From Siphonodentalium dalli (taxonomy: Eukaryota > Mollusca > Scaphopoda > Gadilida > Siphonodentaliidae): a stretch of DNA of 64,000 bases. The position numbers and the translations under genes are program-made. Numbering within the stretch: position 1 is the first letter of the stretch; every line of letters begins with the position of its first letter. The DNA lies in NCBI GenBank assembly GCA_032622095.1, contig CP136068.1:48664443-48728442 (forward strand). The letters are read 5' to 3'. The notes beneath the pieces were generated by a model. It saw only the letters and a program-made list of their open reading frames with translations. It was not told the DNA's origin and ran no database searches. Of this stretch, positions 37,192-48,288 are shown in pieces.

Positions 37192-37600
37192 AGTGTCAAT
37201 GACACTGTAGCTCAACTTTGTAAAGAAGGTATTTTTTGTGATTGGCAATGAATAGAGAGAGATTAAAAAGGAGTGTAAAATATGAGCAGTAAAGGATTTA
37301 GTCATACACAGAGTAAAATCAAAGATGGCAACTGGCGGCCATGTTTTTTGTCCGAATGACCCAAAAATTACTCTTTCCCATCTACATTCCAATTTCAATG
37401 ACCCCATTATGACTCGTTCCCATTTACATGTCATTATTAACATCCATGTCAAATTTTATGATTATCAAACTAAAGAGACGACCTGTAGCTTAAAGGATTT
37501 AGTCATACAAAGAGTAAAATCCAAGATGGCTGCTGGTGGCCATGTTTTATGGCCGAATGACCCCAAAATGACTCGTTCCCATCTACATGTCATTATTAAC
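37192..37600 (+). mobile_element. Helentron-like family A, truncated copy
   Basis: Has the left-end hairpin AGTGTCAATGACACT and tagctcaactttgtaaag, then about two diverged array units, and stops near 37,600 without the right terminus. It abuts the exon at 37,660. Confidence 0.6.
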
Positions 37601-37659
37601 ATTAATATATTCTTGCAATTCACCAAAAACAAAGGACTCTTCTTTTTTTTTGGCCTTAC

Positions 37660-37772
37660 CTTCCACACTGATATGAGAGGCGATGAGCCAGTTGAACCAC
37701 TCGTCCATCCAATTTAGTAAAATCCTTCAGCAAACTGGGCACCATTCTATTCATAGTAACGGCAAATGAGAT
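37660..37772 (-). CDS. CACTA/EnSpm-derived protein, penultimate exon
   Basis: A 113-nt minus-strand exon follows 'tatttttcag', enters in phase 0 and leaves at GGAAG|GTAAGG with 2 nt over. The peptide runs ISFAVTMNRMVPSLLKDFTK to RLSYQCG. Both phases match its neighbours (exit of 41,230; entry of 32,047). It corresponds to the helical part after the DUF4218 motif in related proteins. It sits between two Helentron-like copies. Confidence 0.55.
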
Positions 37773-37937
37773 CTGAAAAATATACAAATAGCGATGTAAA
37801 ATTTTGTTTCAATATTTCAACCCAAGATAAAGTATATTAAAATATATCTGGTATCTGAACAAAACAAGGGATTACATAAAAGTATAGGGATGAACATTCC
37901 ACCATGTGATCACAACAATCAAGCAAACAAGGGGTAC

Positions 37938-38975
37938 GCATCTAAGATGCTTTTGTCGAGTTTTTTGGCAGTCGAAACAAACTTCTACCAATAAGGTGCA
38001 CAACCCCTGGGAAAAAAAGTTGGACAGTGGTATATTATTGCAATAGACCTATATACCAAATATCAATTGAATCCGTTAATATTTCATTGAGTTATCGCAC
38101 GAACAGTGATAAAATTGTGATTAAATTAGACAAACTAAGACCCATAACTCCAGATTTTTTTTAGGACAAACCAGGTTTTCGAACTCGTCAAAGATATTGT
38201 TGCAATAGACTCATATACCAAATATTGTTGAGATCGGTTAATATTTCATCGCGTTATCGCGCTAACGGTGATAACATTGCTAAAAATAGACAAACTAAGA
38301 CCCATAACTCTGCGAAAAAAATTCCAACAAACCTGGTTTTCGAACTCGTCCGTGATATTGTTGCAGGAGACTCATATACCAAATATTGTTAAAATCGGTT
38401 AATATTTCATCGAGTTATCGCGCTATCGGTGATAAAATTGCTAAAAATAGACAAACTAAGACCCATAACTCCGCGAAAAATATTTGGACAAACCTGGTTT
38501 TCGAACTCATCCGAGATATTGTTGCAGGAGACTCATATACCAAATATTGTTGAAATTGGTTAACATTTCATCGAGTTATCGCGCTATCGGTGATAAAATT
38601 GCTAAAAATAGACAAACTAAGACCCATAACTCCACGAAAATAATTTGGACAAACCTGGTTTTCGAACTCGTCCGAGATATTGTTGCAAGAGTCTCATATA
38701 CCAAATATTGTTGAATTGGTTAATATTTGCGTGAGTTATCGCGCTATCTGTGAAAAACTTAACTAAAAACCATCTAAGATGGATAACTCTTGTAAAAAAG
38801 TTCGGACATGACCCATTTTCTACAGGCAGTAAATAGTCATTGGGAGCAACTGCCATACCAAACTTTTTTTGAATCCGTTCACAAATGTCAAAGTTATAAG
38901 ACATTCTTTAGGTCCGCCCGCCCGCCAACCGTCCCTCGCCAAACCATAAGTCAAGTTTTTGAAAAACTCAACTAA
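37938..38975 (+). mobile_element. Helentron-like element (family B) with ~155-bp array
   Basis: The 5' end carries hairpin GCATCTAAGATGC followed by ttttgtcGAGTTTTTT. The 3' end carries hairpin AGTTTTTGAAAAACT followed by caaCTAA. The inner GAGTTTTT / AAAAACTC words are subterminal inverted repeats. The middle is an array (38,137-38,745). A 'gtccgcccgcccgccaacc' stretch precedes the 3' end, in the place of the GACGGAC stretch of family A. Non-coding. Confidence 0.6.
38137..38745 (+). repeat. ~155-bp tandem array, four units
   Basis: Units contain 'gacaaactaagacccataac', 'cctggttttcgaactcgtcc', 'atattgttgca' and 'cgagttatcgcgctatcggt', recurring at about 38,137, 38,291, 38,449 and 38,607. Confidence 0.85.
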
Positions 38976-39790
38976 AAACTATTGACAAAACATCATTCTG
39001 AATACCAAATTATCTACAACCCCTAATTCAGTCTGCAGTACATTTAACATACAGTTCCTACATTGTACCGGTATGCCTCCTTTTTCTGACTTTAATCAAT
39101 GTTCACACTTTTCAAAAGTTGAACTGACATTCATTCTTGTCAGTATTTCTGAGATGCACTGTTACCTTCATTAAGTGGATATACTACCTGAATTTTGAAG
39201 AATTATATAAAACATTAAAGGGGTACTGTATGCCAATTTCAATAAATTCCCGGTAACAATTGCAATCTAATATCAATATTATATTTTAAAATAACGTATT
39301 TGAGTCGACGATGTCTACTGAAAACATTCCGGTTAACAGGCTATCATAAAAGTCAAATTGAATTATTTAATATAAATGAATTTATGGCTGGAGTCATAAA
39401 ATGGTGAATTATGCCAATACGAGTTACCGTTCTTGAAATCTCACATGTTGGGTGTCTTTGATCGACGGCCGTTTACGACGAACATTATTGAGTTGCGAAC
39501 AAAACATGTTACATGCAAAAGGAAGTCCCGCTATAACCAATTTGGAAAAAAAGAGAAGAAACAAGATTCATAAAGCGTCAAGTATTTTCATAGGGGGTGA
39601 GATTGTTCGATGGACTAGATTGCGGGCATCAATTGAACTTCCGGTTCATCCTGCAACCTGCGTCTTCTCCGGTGAAGGTCAAAAACATGGCGCGTAGTTT
39701 GAAATCGTAATATTTTTATTTCCAAGATCAATATTTTCGTCTCTGTGTACAGTACCTCTTTAAGATAAGCACACTATATCTTCAAAGTCG
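38976..39790. other. Intronic sequence, nothing recognised
   Basis: Lies in the ~3.5-kb intron between exons 41,230 and 37,772. The 81-residue open frame from 39,452 has no motif or splice support. Confidence 0.35.
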
Positions 39791-40739
39791 ATTACAATTG
39801 TCATATTTGATTCAAACAGATATTCTGAAATGATTCACACGAAGTTTGATCAAGATGGTATCAGGATGTGACCTGTATGACGTGCCACAGGAATTAGTCA
39901 TGCAAATGGTAATATCCAAGATGACTGTTTAACAGAATCTGAACAAATTTGATATCTCCCATATTCAGGTTTCCCGAAGTTCCATATGAAGTTTGGAGAG
40001 GATTGGATCAGGGATGTGGCGTGCATGGTGTACCGAAGGATTTAGTCAAGCAAAGAGTAAAATTTATGATTGGTGCAGGTGGCCATATCTTTCAACAAAA
40101 TTCAGGAAAAATTGACAATGCCAATTGAGAAGGCACCCCGATGTTCCATATCAAGATTTGTGAAATCAGATGAAGGATGTGGCAAGAGTAAAATTCAAGT
40201 TGGCTGTCCGTGGCCATGTTTTTCATAAAATGTTATTCAAATTTAATAGCTCCCATCTGGAAGTCACCCCGAAGGTCCACATGATGTTTAGTAATAGTTG
40301 GATGAGGGATGTAGTCTTCGGCTGTGTCAAAGGGAATATAATCCAAGGTGGCCACCAGGGACCATGATTTTGAATGTTTTTCTGGTGGTAACCAAAAAGA
40401 TCCATATGAAATTCGGTATTGATCAGATGAGGGATGTGGACTGTATTATTTAGTCATGCAGAGTAAAATCCTTAGATGGCTGCCGGCAGCATGTTTTTCA
40501 TAAAAAATTGATAGCTCCCATCTAGAGGTGATCGTATACATCCCTTTAAATAGTGAAACATTTCTCCAATAGATGTGGGGTACAGGGTGTATCAATTTGA
40601 AAAAAATGAAGGGTCCTCTTGGACATCCCTATGAATTTTCAGGTGAGAGATGTGGCGTGCTGAAGAAAATTGTTGACAGATGCATGCACGGCAAAAACCC
40701 ATGGCAACAGCTCAAACTTGAATTTGTGAAGTTGAGCTA
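39791..40739 (+). mobile_element. Diverged Helentron-like family A remnant
   Basis: Contains degenerate array units ('agtcatgcaaatggtaatatccaagatg', 'ggccatgtttttcataaaat' type words) and ends with gcaacagctcaaacttg...gaagttgagCTAG, the family A right terminus. Older than the 34-kb copy. Confidence 0.55.
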
Positions 40740-41229
40740 GCCTAATAAATGTGAAACAACGCATTTAAACATTCATTTTTAATGGTAATCACCCATACAA
40801 ATTTAATTTAGATGCTATAACAAATTGATATTGACCAAAACAAATTATTTTCAAGAGAACAAAGAATGGTGAACATCCACACCAAATTTCAGTGAACCTC
40901 GTCTGAGATATCTGTTCAGGCAGACACAAAAAGACTTCCAGAAAATCAAAAGTAAGGCCCCTCTTTTCAAAGAAGTCATGAAGGTGAAACTTCATACAAA
41001 ATTTCATTCAGAACTGATGACCAATGGCTGAAATATATGCCCGGATAGACAGTCAGACAATGAAAATCAACTATACCCTCAAATTTTCTTCAAAAAAGTT
41101 GCAAACAGTGGTGGTAAACTCATCATTTGTTTCAGTACTTTACCTGATGGTAGGAAAAGATACTGCTATTTTCATAGGTCAATCCGATTCCATGCATGCA
41201 TTTTATTGATCTTGTAATATCAAACATAC

Positions 41230-41387
41230 CTGACTGTTCACATGTCTTGATCCGTGCACCAGGTGCTTCAACTCGGCATTCATGGACTCGAATGCATAGC
41301 AGGAAAAGTGGAAGAGTGGCCCATACATTTTGACCAAATCTGGTATATGCCTTAATAGGTGCAGATTCATTGTCTGTGAACGATCAC
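41230..41387 (-). CDS. CACTA/EnSpm-derived protein, DUF4218-motif exon
   Basis: A 158-nt minus-strand exon between 'tcatttcag' and CAG|GTATGT. The peptide begins DRSQTMNLHLLRHIPDLVKM and continues YGPLFHFSCYAFESMNAELK then HLVHGSR. This matches the DUF4218 pattern (HLL.H...V...GPL...S...FE..N..LK..VHG) of CACTA/EnSpm transposase proteins. It exits in phase 0 and is compatible with exon 37,772. Its entry needs 1 nt from an upstream exon, whereas exon 42,032 exits in phase 0, so at least one exon, expected to include the catalytic core, is missing or unrecognised between them. Confidence 0.7.
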
Positions 41388-42031
41388 CTGAAATGAATGA
41401 ACTTACTTAAATTTGTCTTTTAAAACAAGTAATGATATATATTGAAAATCTATAGCGTATTGTTGACTCTCTGTATCCCACTAGATCTGAGAATGCATTC
41501 TGCAAGAAATAAACAACATGAGAAAAATGGAAAAATAAGTGCAAAAAGGTATTTTCTGATTTGTATTCTTATCCAGCCCACTGACCCGAACCCTTTTTCC
41601 AATTTTCAAATCCCAAAGAAAGGAAAACTCTGCTTGGGTAAATACATGTACATACAGCATCTAAGCTGTCCTGAATCAAATAAAGTTCATGACCGGTATC
41701 TAAATTGGCAAAGCATGGTTATTGACTAACCTTTTGTACATGTAAATAGCAATTTCCCAATATATGCAATACTATTTGATGGCAGAATCATGTATTGGTC
41801 AAAAATTTCAAAGCATTTTGCATTCACCTATCAAATTATCATTAATTAGATCTTCACCAATTCGTTAGCAGGTAATCAGCGGTTGCTCGTCTTTGTGTAG
41901 GTTTTTTTCTCAAATTTACTGCACACACAACCAAGTATCGAACAACTACTAACTGGGTCCAATTACTAAACAGAGGATGGATGTCAACCTGGATTGCTGG
42001 TTTTCCTTGTTTATATCACAATAATCATTAC

Positions 42032-42294
42032 CTTTGATAGCTGATGTTTAGCAGCAAACAGATAAATTGAGGTAAAGAAAGAAGTTGTTGTGTGTTGGCT
42101 GCCTTTGTATAGTGGAGTGTCCCGGTGTTCTCTATCAGGTGACATGTCTCGTGTGGAATGGTAACATTCGTCAGGGGATGAGTCATCTGATGGGTCTGAC
42201 GTCTCTGATGAATCTGACGTGCAAGAACTATTTTCAGCAGGATTTTCACCGAGTATGACAGAAACAGACTCAATATCACTTGGCAAACTTTTTT
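42032..42294 (-). CDS. CACTA/EnSpm-derived protein, second visible exon
   Basis: A 263-nt exon (2+87 codons) after 'ttaacttttcag', ending AAG|GTAATG. Entry phase matches exon 45,091. The peptide is acidic and serine-rich (SDSSETSDPSDDSSPDE) and ends with PLYKGSQHTTTSFFTSIYLF then AAKHQLSK. The 'PLY.G......S...I..FA..H.LS' segment is a familiar N-terminal landmark just before the catalytic region in animal CACTA-like proteins. Confidence 0.65.
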
Positions 42295-42319
42295 CTGAAA
42301 AGTTAAATTAAAAGGGTCA

Positions 42320-43030
42320 ATTTAACAATAACAAGGTACATTTTGGTGGATGTTTATCAGCGAAATAAAAAAAATGATTCACCCCACCTGCATGTACAAC
42401 TAGGTGAAGAGCCCACCCCCTCTGAATATCCATGATGTTTGGTGAAGGATGCGGTCTGTATCCATTTATACAAAAAAATGTCATGCAATGAATAACATCC
42501 AAGATGGCCATTAGGTGCCATGTTATGTAACAAAAAACGTAAAAATGGTCTGGATGAGGGACATGGCCTGTATGGTGTGGCAAAGGATTTAGTCAGACAA
42601 AGAGTATTTAAAATCAAAGATGGCCACCAACAGCCATGTTTTTCATTAATAATCATCTAAACTATATAACGGTAGATTCCATCTAGAGCTGATCCTAAAC
42701 ATGCCTGTAGAAATTCAAAACATTCCTCCAACATCGACTGCAGGACCTGTGTGCCGATGGATTTAAATGTAAAATTCAAGATGGTCAGTGGTCATGTTTC
42801 TTAACATTTTGTGCATAATAATGTATTGCCACCACGAACAGCAATGTAATGTCTTGTAACATTCAAATGAGGTATGTGGCCTGCAGGGGGTGCCAAATGA
42901 TCTATTCAAGCAAAGAGTAAAATTGAAGTCCCATTACACAATCGGCGCCGTAACTCTGGAAATGAAAGTATCAATGACAATATACATGTACATGTACCGG
43001 TAGCTCAACTTTGGAAGGTGTTAATAAATT
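42320..43030. repeat. Diverged Helentron-like fragments
   Basis: Array-like words ('acatccaagatggccattag', 'aaatcaaagatggccaccaa') occur at 42,440-42,790. A left-end-like sequence (aatgaaagtatcaatgac, gtagctcaactttgg) lies at 42,962-43,018. These are degraded relatives of family A. Confidence 0.5.
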
Positions 43031-43559
43031 ATATATTATGATGAGAGGTCAATAGAATGATGACAAGGAAAGTCGTAAAGTTTAGTAAAGGGAATCTATT
43101 TTCTTTTCAAACATTTGTCAAATAAATGTGAGCTGCAGGGTGTTGACGGCCCTATTGTTAATGATCCCATAATCACAGATACATACATGTACTCATTGTA
43201 CTGTATACTGGACGGAAGTAAAGTCATTCAGCGTTCACTGTTGCTGTACTTAATTACATGTATAGTACCTGAAATATGACCTGGCAGTCATTCTAAAAAT
43301 GTCTGAGTCACTGGAAATTTTACCACAAGATTATACACCCATAGCCAAACGGAGAGGCTGATCAAGATCGGCAAATTTTTAACCCATACCTTGGTGATAG
43401 TGATTAGCTATAACTGATAACTGGTCAAAGATATGATCACAGTAATACATATATCAGTACCTAACTTAAAAACAAAAGCTTAAATAATTTGTCTTATGAA
43501 GGGCTTGAAGAATTTGGGGTGGGGGAAGAGTCGTTTTAAATCTCATAACTGTCCATCTT

Positions 43560-43750
43560 CACACAAGGACCTCGAACCGTATTTTGGGCTGAGTAACCTA
43601 TATACAAAATTTGGTTCCGATCAAATAGAAAATGTTTGAGTTATCGCATTATGCCCAAAGTGTCTATGGACGGACAGACAGATGACAAACGATGAGTGGT
43701 CAATCCGGATGTTGACACTATGTGTACCATACTATGGTATGGGTACACAT
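43560..43750 (+). mobile_element. Helentron-like family C, copy 1
   Basis: Ends with ggacggacagacagatgac, 'gtcaatccggatgttgacac' and the hairpin ACCATACTATGGTATGGGT followed by acacat. The same ending recurs at 45,008. Upstream is 'aaatttggttccgatcaaat', typical of the array units of these elements. Left end not located. Confidence 0.55.
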
Positions 43751-43959
43751 AAAAAGTTTTATCTCATGCAGAGTACAAGAAAAATATATCAAACCTGGTG
43801 TGCCCCTTTAATAGTCTGCTCTAGACTAAGTACAAATACGAAGACAACACATTTGTAGCAGATAGCCGCTGGCTTTATTGGTGACAAGGTGAAAAACAGA
43901 CATTCCAGCAACGGCCGTCAGAAACATTTGGAAGCAGAACACTTTTTAATTTCCGTGCC

Positions 43960-44600
43960 AATAGCATGGCTAGTAACTTCATACTGTCTTATTTGCTAAT
44001 GCAGTATACTCATACAGTTGGTAAATATCTTCTCAAACCAAGATTTTCAAACAACTTGATTGAACTGACAGCCGTTTACAGAAGGCATTCAGGCATTAAA
44101 ACAGAGATAAAACCACTGTGTGGAGAAAACAACTCTGAAAGCTTTGAATACTCTTGCCAGCATACATACAGAAAACCAAACATATGCAATTGATGCATTA
44201 TATGCATATATAAACATGATCAATATGAATCCTACGCGATTAGTTCCAATTCGTAATATAAATTTGATTCCAGCAAAGCACTGAATTCCAAAATTCAGAA
44301 AAAAATCTACACAATACGTGAGCTCCATTTATTTGAAATATCCACATGTTCTTTTGATTTAAATTAAAATTTGATACGTGCATCTTGCGAGACCAGACCG
44401 GCTAAAGTGACCAGAACATTAGCTCACCCGACTACGGATTACACTCATTAACACTAACCACATGCCTTTAGCATGAGATCCACAATGACAACGACTCAGT
44501 TGTACTCATACGTTACGCTTCAGACAAAAGTTTTGTACTATACTGCGAAACGTCCAAAACAAATATTCCAATTCACATTTGTAATCAATTGAAATCAATG
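43960..44600. other. Intronic sequence, nothing recognised
   Basis: Lies in the intron between exons 45,091 and 42,294 of the CACTA-derived gene. Open frames on both strands overlap and carry no motif. Confidence 0.3.
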
Positions 44601-44689
44601 TCGAAAAAGCTTTCCATTAATATATAAATATAACAAACTAGACCTACAGTTCTAAAAGTGTTATGAACAATTATTTTGTTCTCATAGAC

Positions 44690-45008
44690 TGATGCAGAGT
44701 TCTCAAATTTGGTTCTGATCAGATAAAAATGGTTTGAGTTATGACAGCATGCATGAATTCTGAGTCGTAAAAGGGCCATAACTCCATAAAAAAAACTTGC
44801 ATCAAACCCATACCGGTATTTGAATTGATCTGTATTTTGGTCTGTAAAACTCATATACAAAATTTGGTTCTGATCAGTTAGAAAATGTTCAAGTTATTGC
44901 ACCATGCATAAAGTGGCTACGGCTAGACAGACAGACAGACGGACGCACAAAGAGTAGTCAATCCGGAAAACGACACTATGTTTACCATACTATGGTATGG
45001 GTAAACAT
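44690..45008 (+). mobile_element. Helentron-like family C, copy 2
   Basis: Two ~150-bp units (tctcaaatttggttctgatcagat and catatacaaaatttggttctgatc) are followed by gacagacagacagacggacg, 'gtcaatccggaaaacgacac', and the hairpin ACCATACTATGGTATGGGT with taaacat. Same 3' architecture as copy 1. Confidence 0.6.
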
Positions 45009-45090
45009 AAAAACCATTATTGGCATCAGATGACATGGCTAAATATTAACTGAATACTTTAATATTTATTCAATTTATAATTTTACTCAC

Positions 45091-45282
45091 CCATAGTGCA
45101 TGCATCTGGTTGTGTCGGCTTCTTTAGATGATATTTCTGTTGCCTTTTGTTCATTCCATGATGTTTGGCCAAATGAAATTGGCGCTTCTTTGGGGTTAGG
45201 AAGGAAACCTGACACTCGTCATCTGATGTGTCACTGGGGGACGATGAAGAGATGTTTTGTCTGTACATTGCACTTGAAGTAT
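45091..45282 (-). CDS. CACTA/EnSpm-derived protein, first visible exon
   Basis: A 192-nt exon (2+63 codons+1) between 'aattaaccttcag' and ATGG|GTGAGT. Contains SSSSPSDTSDDECQVSF then a basic stretch (KKRQFHLAKHHGMNKRQQK). Exit phase matches exon 42,294. Because it enters in mid-codon, a further upstream exon is likely; an in-frame ATG at about 45,268 could also be a start. Low-complexity acidic and basic stretches are usual at the N-terminus of this family. Confidence 0.5.
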
Positions 45283-45704
45283 CTGAAGGTTAAATTAATA
45301 ATACAAAACAATGCTCAACTTTTTACAAACAAATGAAAGAATGATGTGGTTAAAACTTGACAAAAATTTGACGGAAATCATGAAAGAAAACAAACACCAT
45401 TTTCTAATGCTGTCAATAATTGTCTGTAACCTCTGTCACAATAAAATTAACCAGCTACCGGTATGCCCTAAGTAATTGACCCATTTAAGAAGGTTACAAG
45501 CCTTGTATTATTAATACCATAAGCCCACTACGGTCAAACCATCTCAATGTTTATATGGGGAATTTGAGACAACTTACCACTATCTCATTGAACGTAAATT
45601 TTATCAAGCGCCCAGAAGAGAATTAGGTATATGACTCCTACCAAATATTACCCTATCTGAGAATACTCTATTGCGGGCATTCGCAAAACAAACAAATATT
45701 TAAA

Positions 45705-46215
45705 GATATGGGCGGCATTGGCGGTGGCTATGCTGTTAAAATATTCACCTCTGTCAAAAACCACCATAAACAGAAAGAATACCAGTAGTAAAATATAGAC
45801 AGACTTTGCTCTTATACGAATCAGAAATATGACATAAACAGCATGTTATTGTCAATATTTGTTTTCCTTTGTTATGTAAACAAAGGCAAAAAACGTTATC
45901 GAACCTGGCTTTTGTTTAGATCCGAATATGATAACATAAAGAGCGTTATTTGTTACTGTTGTCCTGGTATGGAAATAATAAACAGTGTTTATATCATTTG
46001 TGTGTAATAGAATTGCGCTGTGTTATGTAAACAGAAGCAGAACTTCTGTAACACGAACAGACTCCTGTTTACGAACCGGTACAACATCGTGCATCTTGGG
46101 ACAATATACTATTTACACTCTGATTATGTTCGGCATATGAACAGAACTATATATTTGTATATTCCTTCTGTTGATGGCGATTCGAACCAATATGAATATT
46201 TTTGCAACGAACGTC
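45705..46215. repeat. Dispersed repeat, copy 2
   Basis: Diverged same-orientation copy of 26,100-26,590 (shared 'tgttatgtaaacaaa', 'acataaagagcgtta', 'ccaatatgaatattttt'). It forms the left flank of the Polinton-like insertion. Confidence 0.65.
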
Positions 46216-46322
46216 GCCCATGCATTTTATGCTGTACAGACATAAATTTATGCATATTATGAGAACAAAAAGATTCCCATGATTCTATCATTTGTATGGG
46301 TAACGAATTGCTTTGGATTCTA

Positions 46323-46328
46323 GTCGTG
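46323..46328. repeat. Target-site duplication GTCGTG, left
   Basis: GTCGTG directly precedes the first base of the 8.37-kb palindrome and is repeated exactly at 54,701-54,706 directly after its last base. Confidence 0.8.
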
Positions 46329-46360
46329 AGAAGAATAGATGTCTCGTTAGACCCACATCT

Positions 46361-46590
46361 AAAAATAGAATCTTTGGTTCTAAAATTGGTTGTACTAAAA
46401 TATTCCTAAAATATCAAAAACCCAAAAAAAAAATTTCAAAACTTCAAAAAAATGTTTTTTCCAAAAAATTTCAAAAACCCTAAAATTAATTTTTTCCACA
46501 AAAAAATTCAAAACCTCCAAATTTCAAAAAAAGAAAAAATTTCAAAACCCTCAAAATTATTTCTCTAAAAAAAAAGGTTAAATAAAAAAT
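46361..46590. repeat. Outer terminal repeat of left arm (TTCAAAA-rich)
   Basis: 'tctaaaaatagaatctttgg' and 'ctaaaattggttgtactaaa' followed by ttcaaaa-type tandem words. The same block recurs in the same orientation at the inner end of the arm (from 50,198), and in mirror image at 50,630-50,822 and 54,430-54,672. Each arm is therefore bounded by direct repeats. Confidence 0.7.
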
Positions 46591-47520
46591 TTATAACGAG
46601 TTTTTTCGGTTTCTGATAATCTCGATATTAAAAAATATCGAATGTTAAATTATTTGCTCGTAATATCTTTCGTTATTTTTTTGTTCAAATATTTTTCATG
46701 AATTTATTAATCGATGTTTAGAAATAGCTTTATACCAATTATATGTGTATGGACAGTCGCTGTAATGTTGGACATTGTGACCAACGGTATGAATGCATAC
46801 ATTCCAGTGTTTAACGGACGCAGTTCATATAAGCGTCATACCTGAAAATAGACACCATTACTTTTTACATAAATAATAAAGAGCGTTTATTCTTTACTTA
46901 TCTCTATATGAAGTTATTGAGTATATGACAGGCGTGTATTTTCGTCAATTATTGGAAGTATTGAAATGTACTATGTTGAATTACTAACGGTCGAAAATGG
47001 TAAGGCGAAATTACAACCCTCCAGAATGAATTGTCATATTGAATGAATGATGATATAATCTCAGCCATTTTTACATGGAACATGAGCGATGTACACTCAA
47101 TCACACACGCCACATTGGTGTTAACAATGTGTCTTTCACACCTTTGCTTTACCAAATGAATTCTATTATTTCCCCGGTCACAGCTATATGGTATTCAGAA
47201 AACAAATCGATTTAGAACAAAACGAGTTAGTATCAATTAAGGTTGATAAACTGTGTCATTCACGCGATAATTAGTTATCCATAAAACATGCATACATATT
47301 AAGTCAGGTCGTGAGACACTCAATTATACAAATTGCTTTGATCACATTGTTATAACAACATTACGTAATAACCCCTTATCACTCCAGTCACACTTACGAT
47401 CATTTTGTATGCCGAAAACTCCAGGTAGCACCGATGATGTAACATTATATCACTGCTATTGTACCAATGATAAATTCAGACATGTTCCATGTTTAGAAAA
47501 ATAGATAATGTGCAGGTTAA

Positions 47521-47600
47521 GCCACAACAACAACAACAACAACAACAACAACATCCTGCTTTCATGATCCAATGGCCAATGTCCATGAAGATTTTATTTC
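47521..47600 (+). repeat. Embedded fragment of the element's own ATPase gene, left arm
   Basis: A CAA run followed by 'acatcctgctttcatgatcc' and 'aatggccaatgtccatgaag' copies the glutamine-tract boundary of the arm's gene, but in the opposite orientation to that gene. It is joined to a half copy of the 23.17-kb palindromic MITE (47,622-47,690). The mirror copy lies at 53,429-53,508. Confidence 0.75.
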
Positions 47601-47849
47601 CGATGCAAGTCATATTTCCGACTAACTCCTGAAAAGTTAGCTATAATTCTGCTGTGGTTAAGCAGTCCATTATTTAGGGCATACCTGTATGTAGGCCTAC
47701 CAGTGGATGAATAGTCTGCCGGAGAAGTACTGTGTAGACAGGTCTTGTCGGTAAGAGAGTCAGCCGAGAAATGAAGGCTCGGCTATTAAAACATAGTAAT
47801 GCGATAGCGAACATCAAACGAGTCTGCGCACGCATATCTGTCAAAGGAT

Positions 47850-47942
47850 ACAATGGCAGTCATTGGTCAATTTATCCCCGGTGTCAGCTCAGTACAATAG
47901 CAGTCATTGGTCAATTTATCCCCGGTGTCAGCTCAGTACACA
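47850..47942. repeat. Tandem duplication, ~47 bp
   Basis: 'gcagtcattggtcaatttat' plus 'ccccggtgtcagctcagtac' occurs twice in tandem, here and in mirror image in the right arm (about 53,085-53,180). Confidence 0.85.
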
Positions 47943-48288
47943 ATCGACACGAAGCCGGAGGTCATAATTACTCTTACGAATGAAGAGCGTTAAACATATA
48001 CGAAATTATTACACGAATGAACTGAAATTTATATTTCACATCTTACCAACAACAGATACAGACATGGTCATAGTGTTATATTATCTTACATGTACCCATG
48101 CTATGACATACTTAAAGGGGGATAATGCACACACGGAGTGTGGAATGTTAAAGTGACACGAGGTAAGGGACGTTATGTAATATTGGTGTGTGAATATTAA
48201 AGGAGCATTCTCGCTATACAAACCCCCCTCCCCACTTATAGATATATAACGAAGACGAGAATAACATGTTGATGAAGTTTATTGAAAT

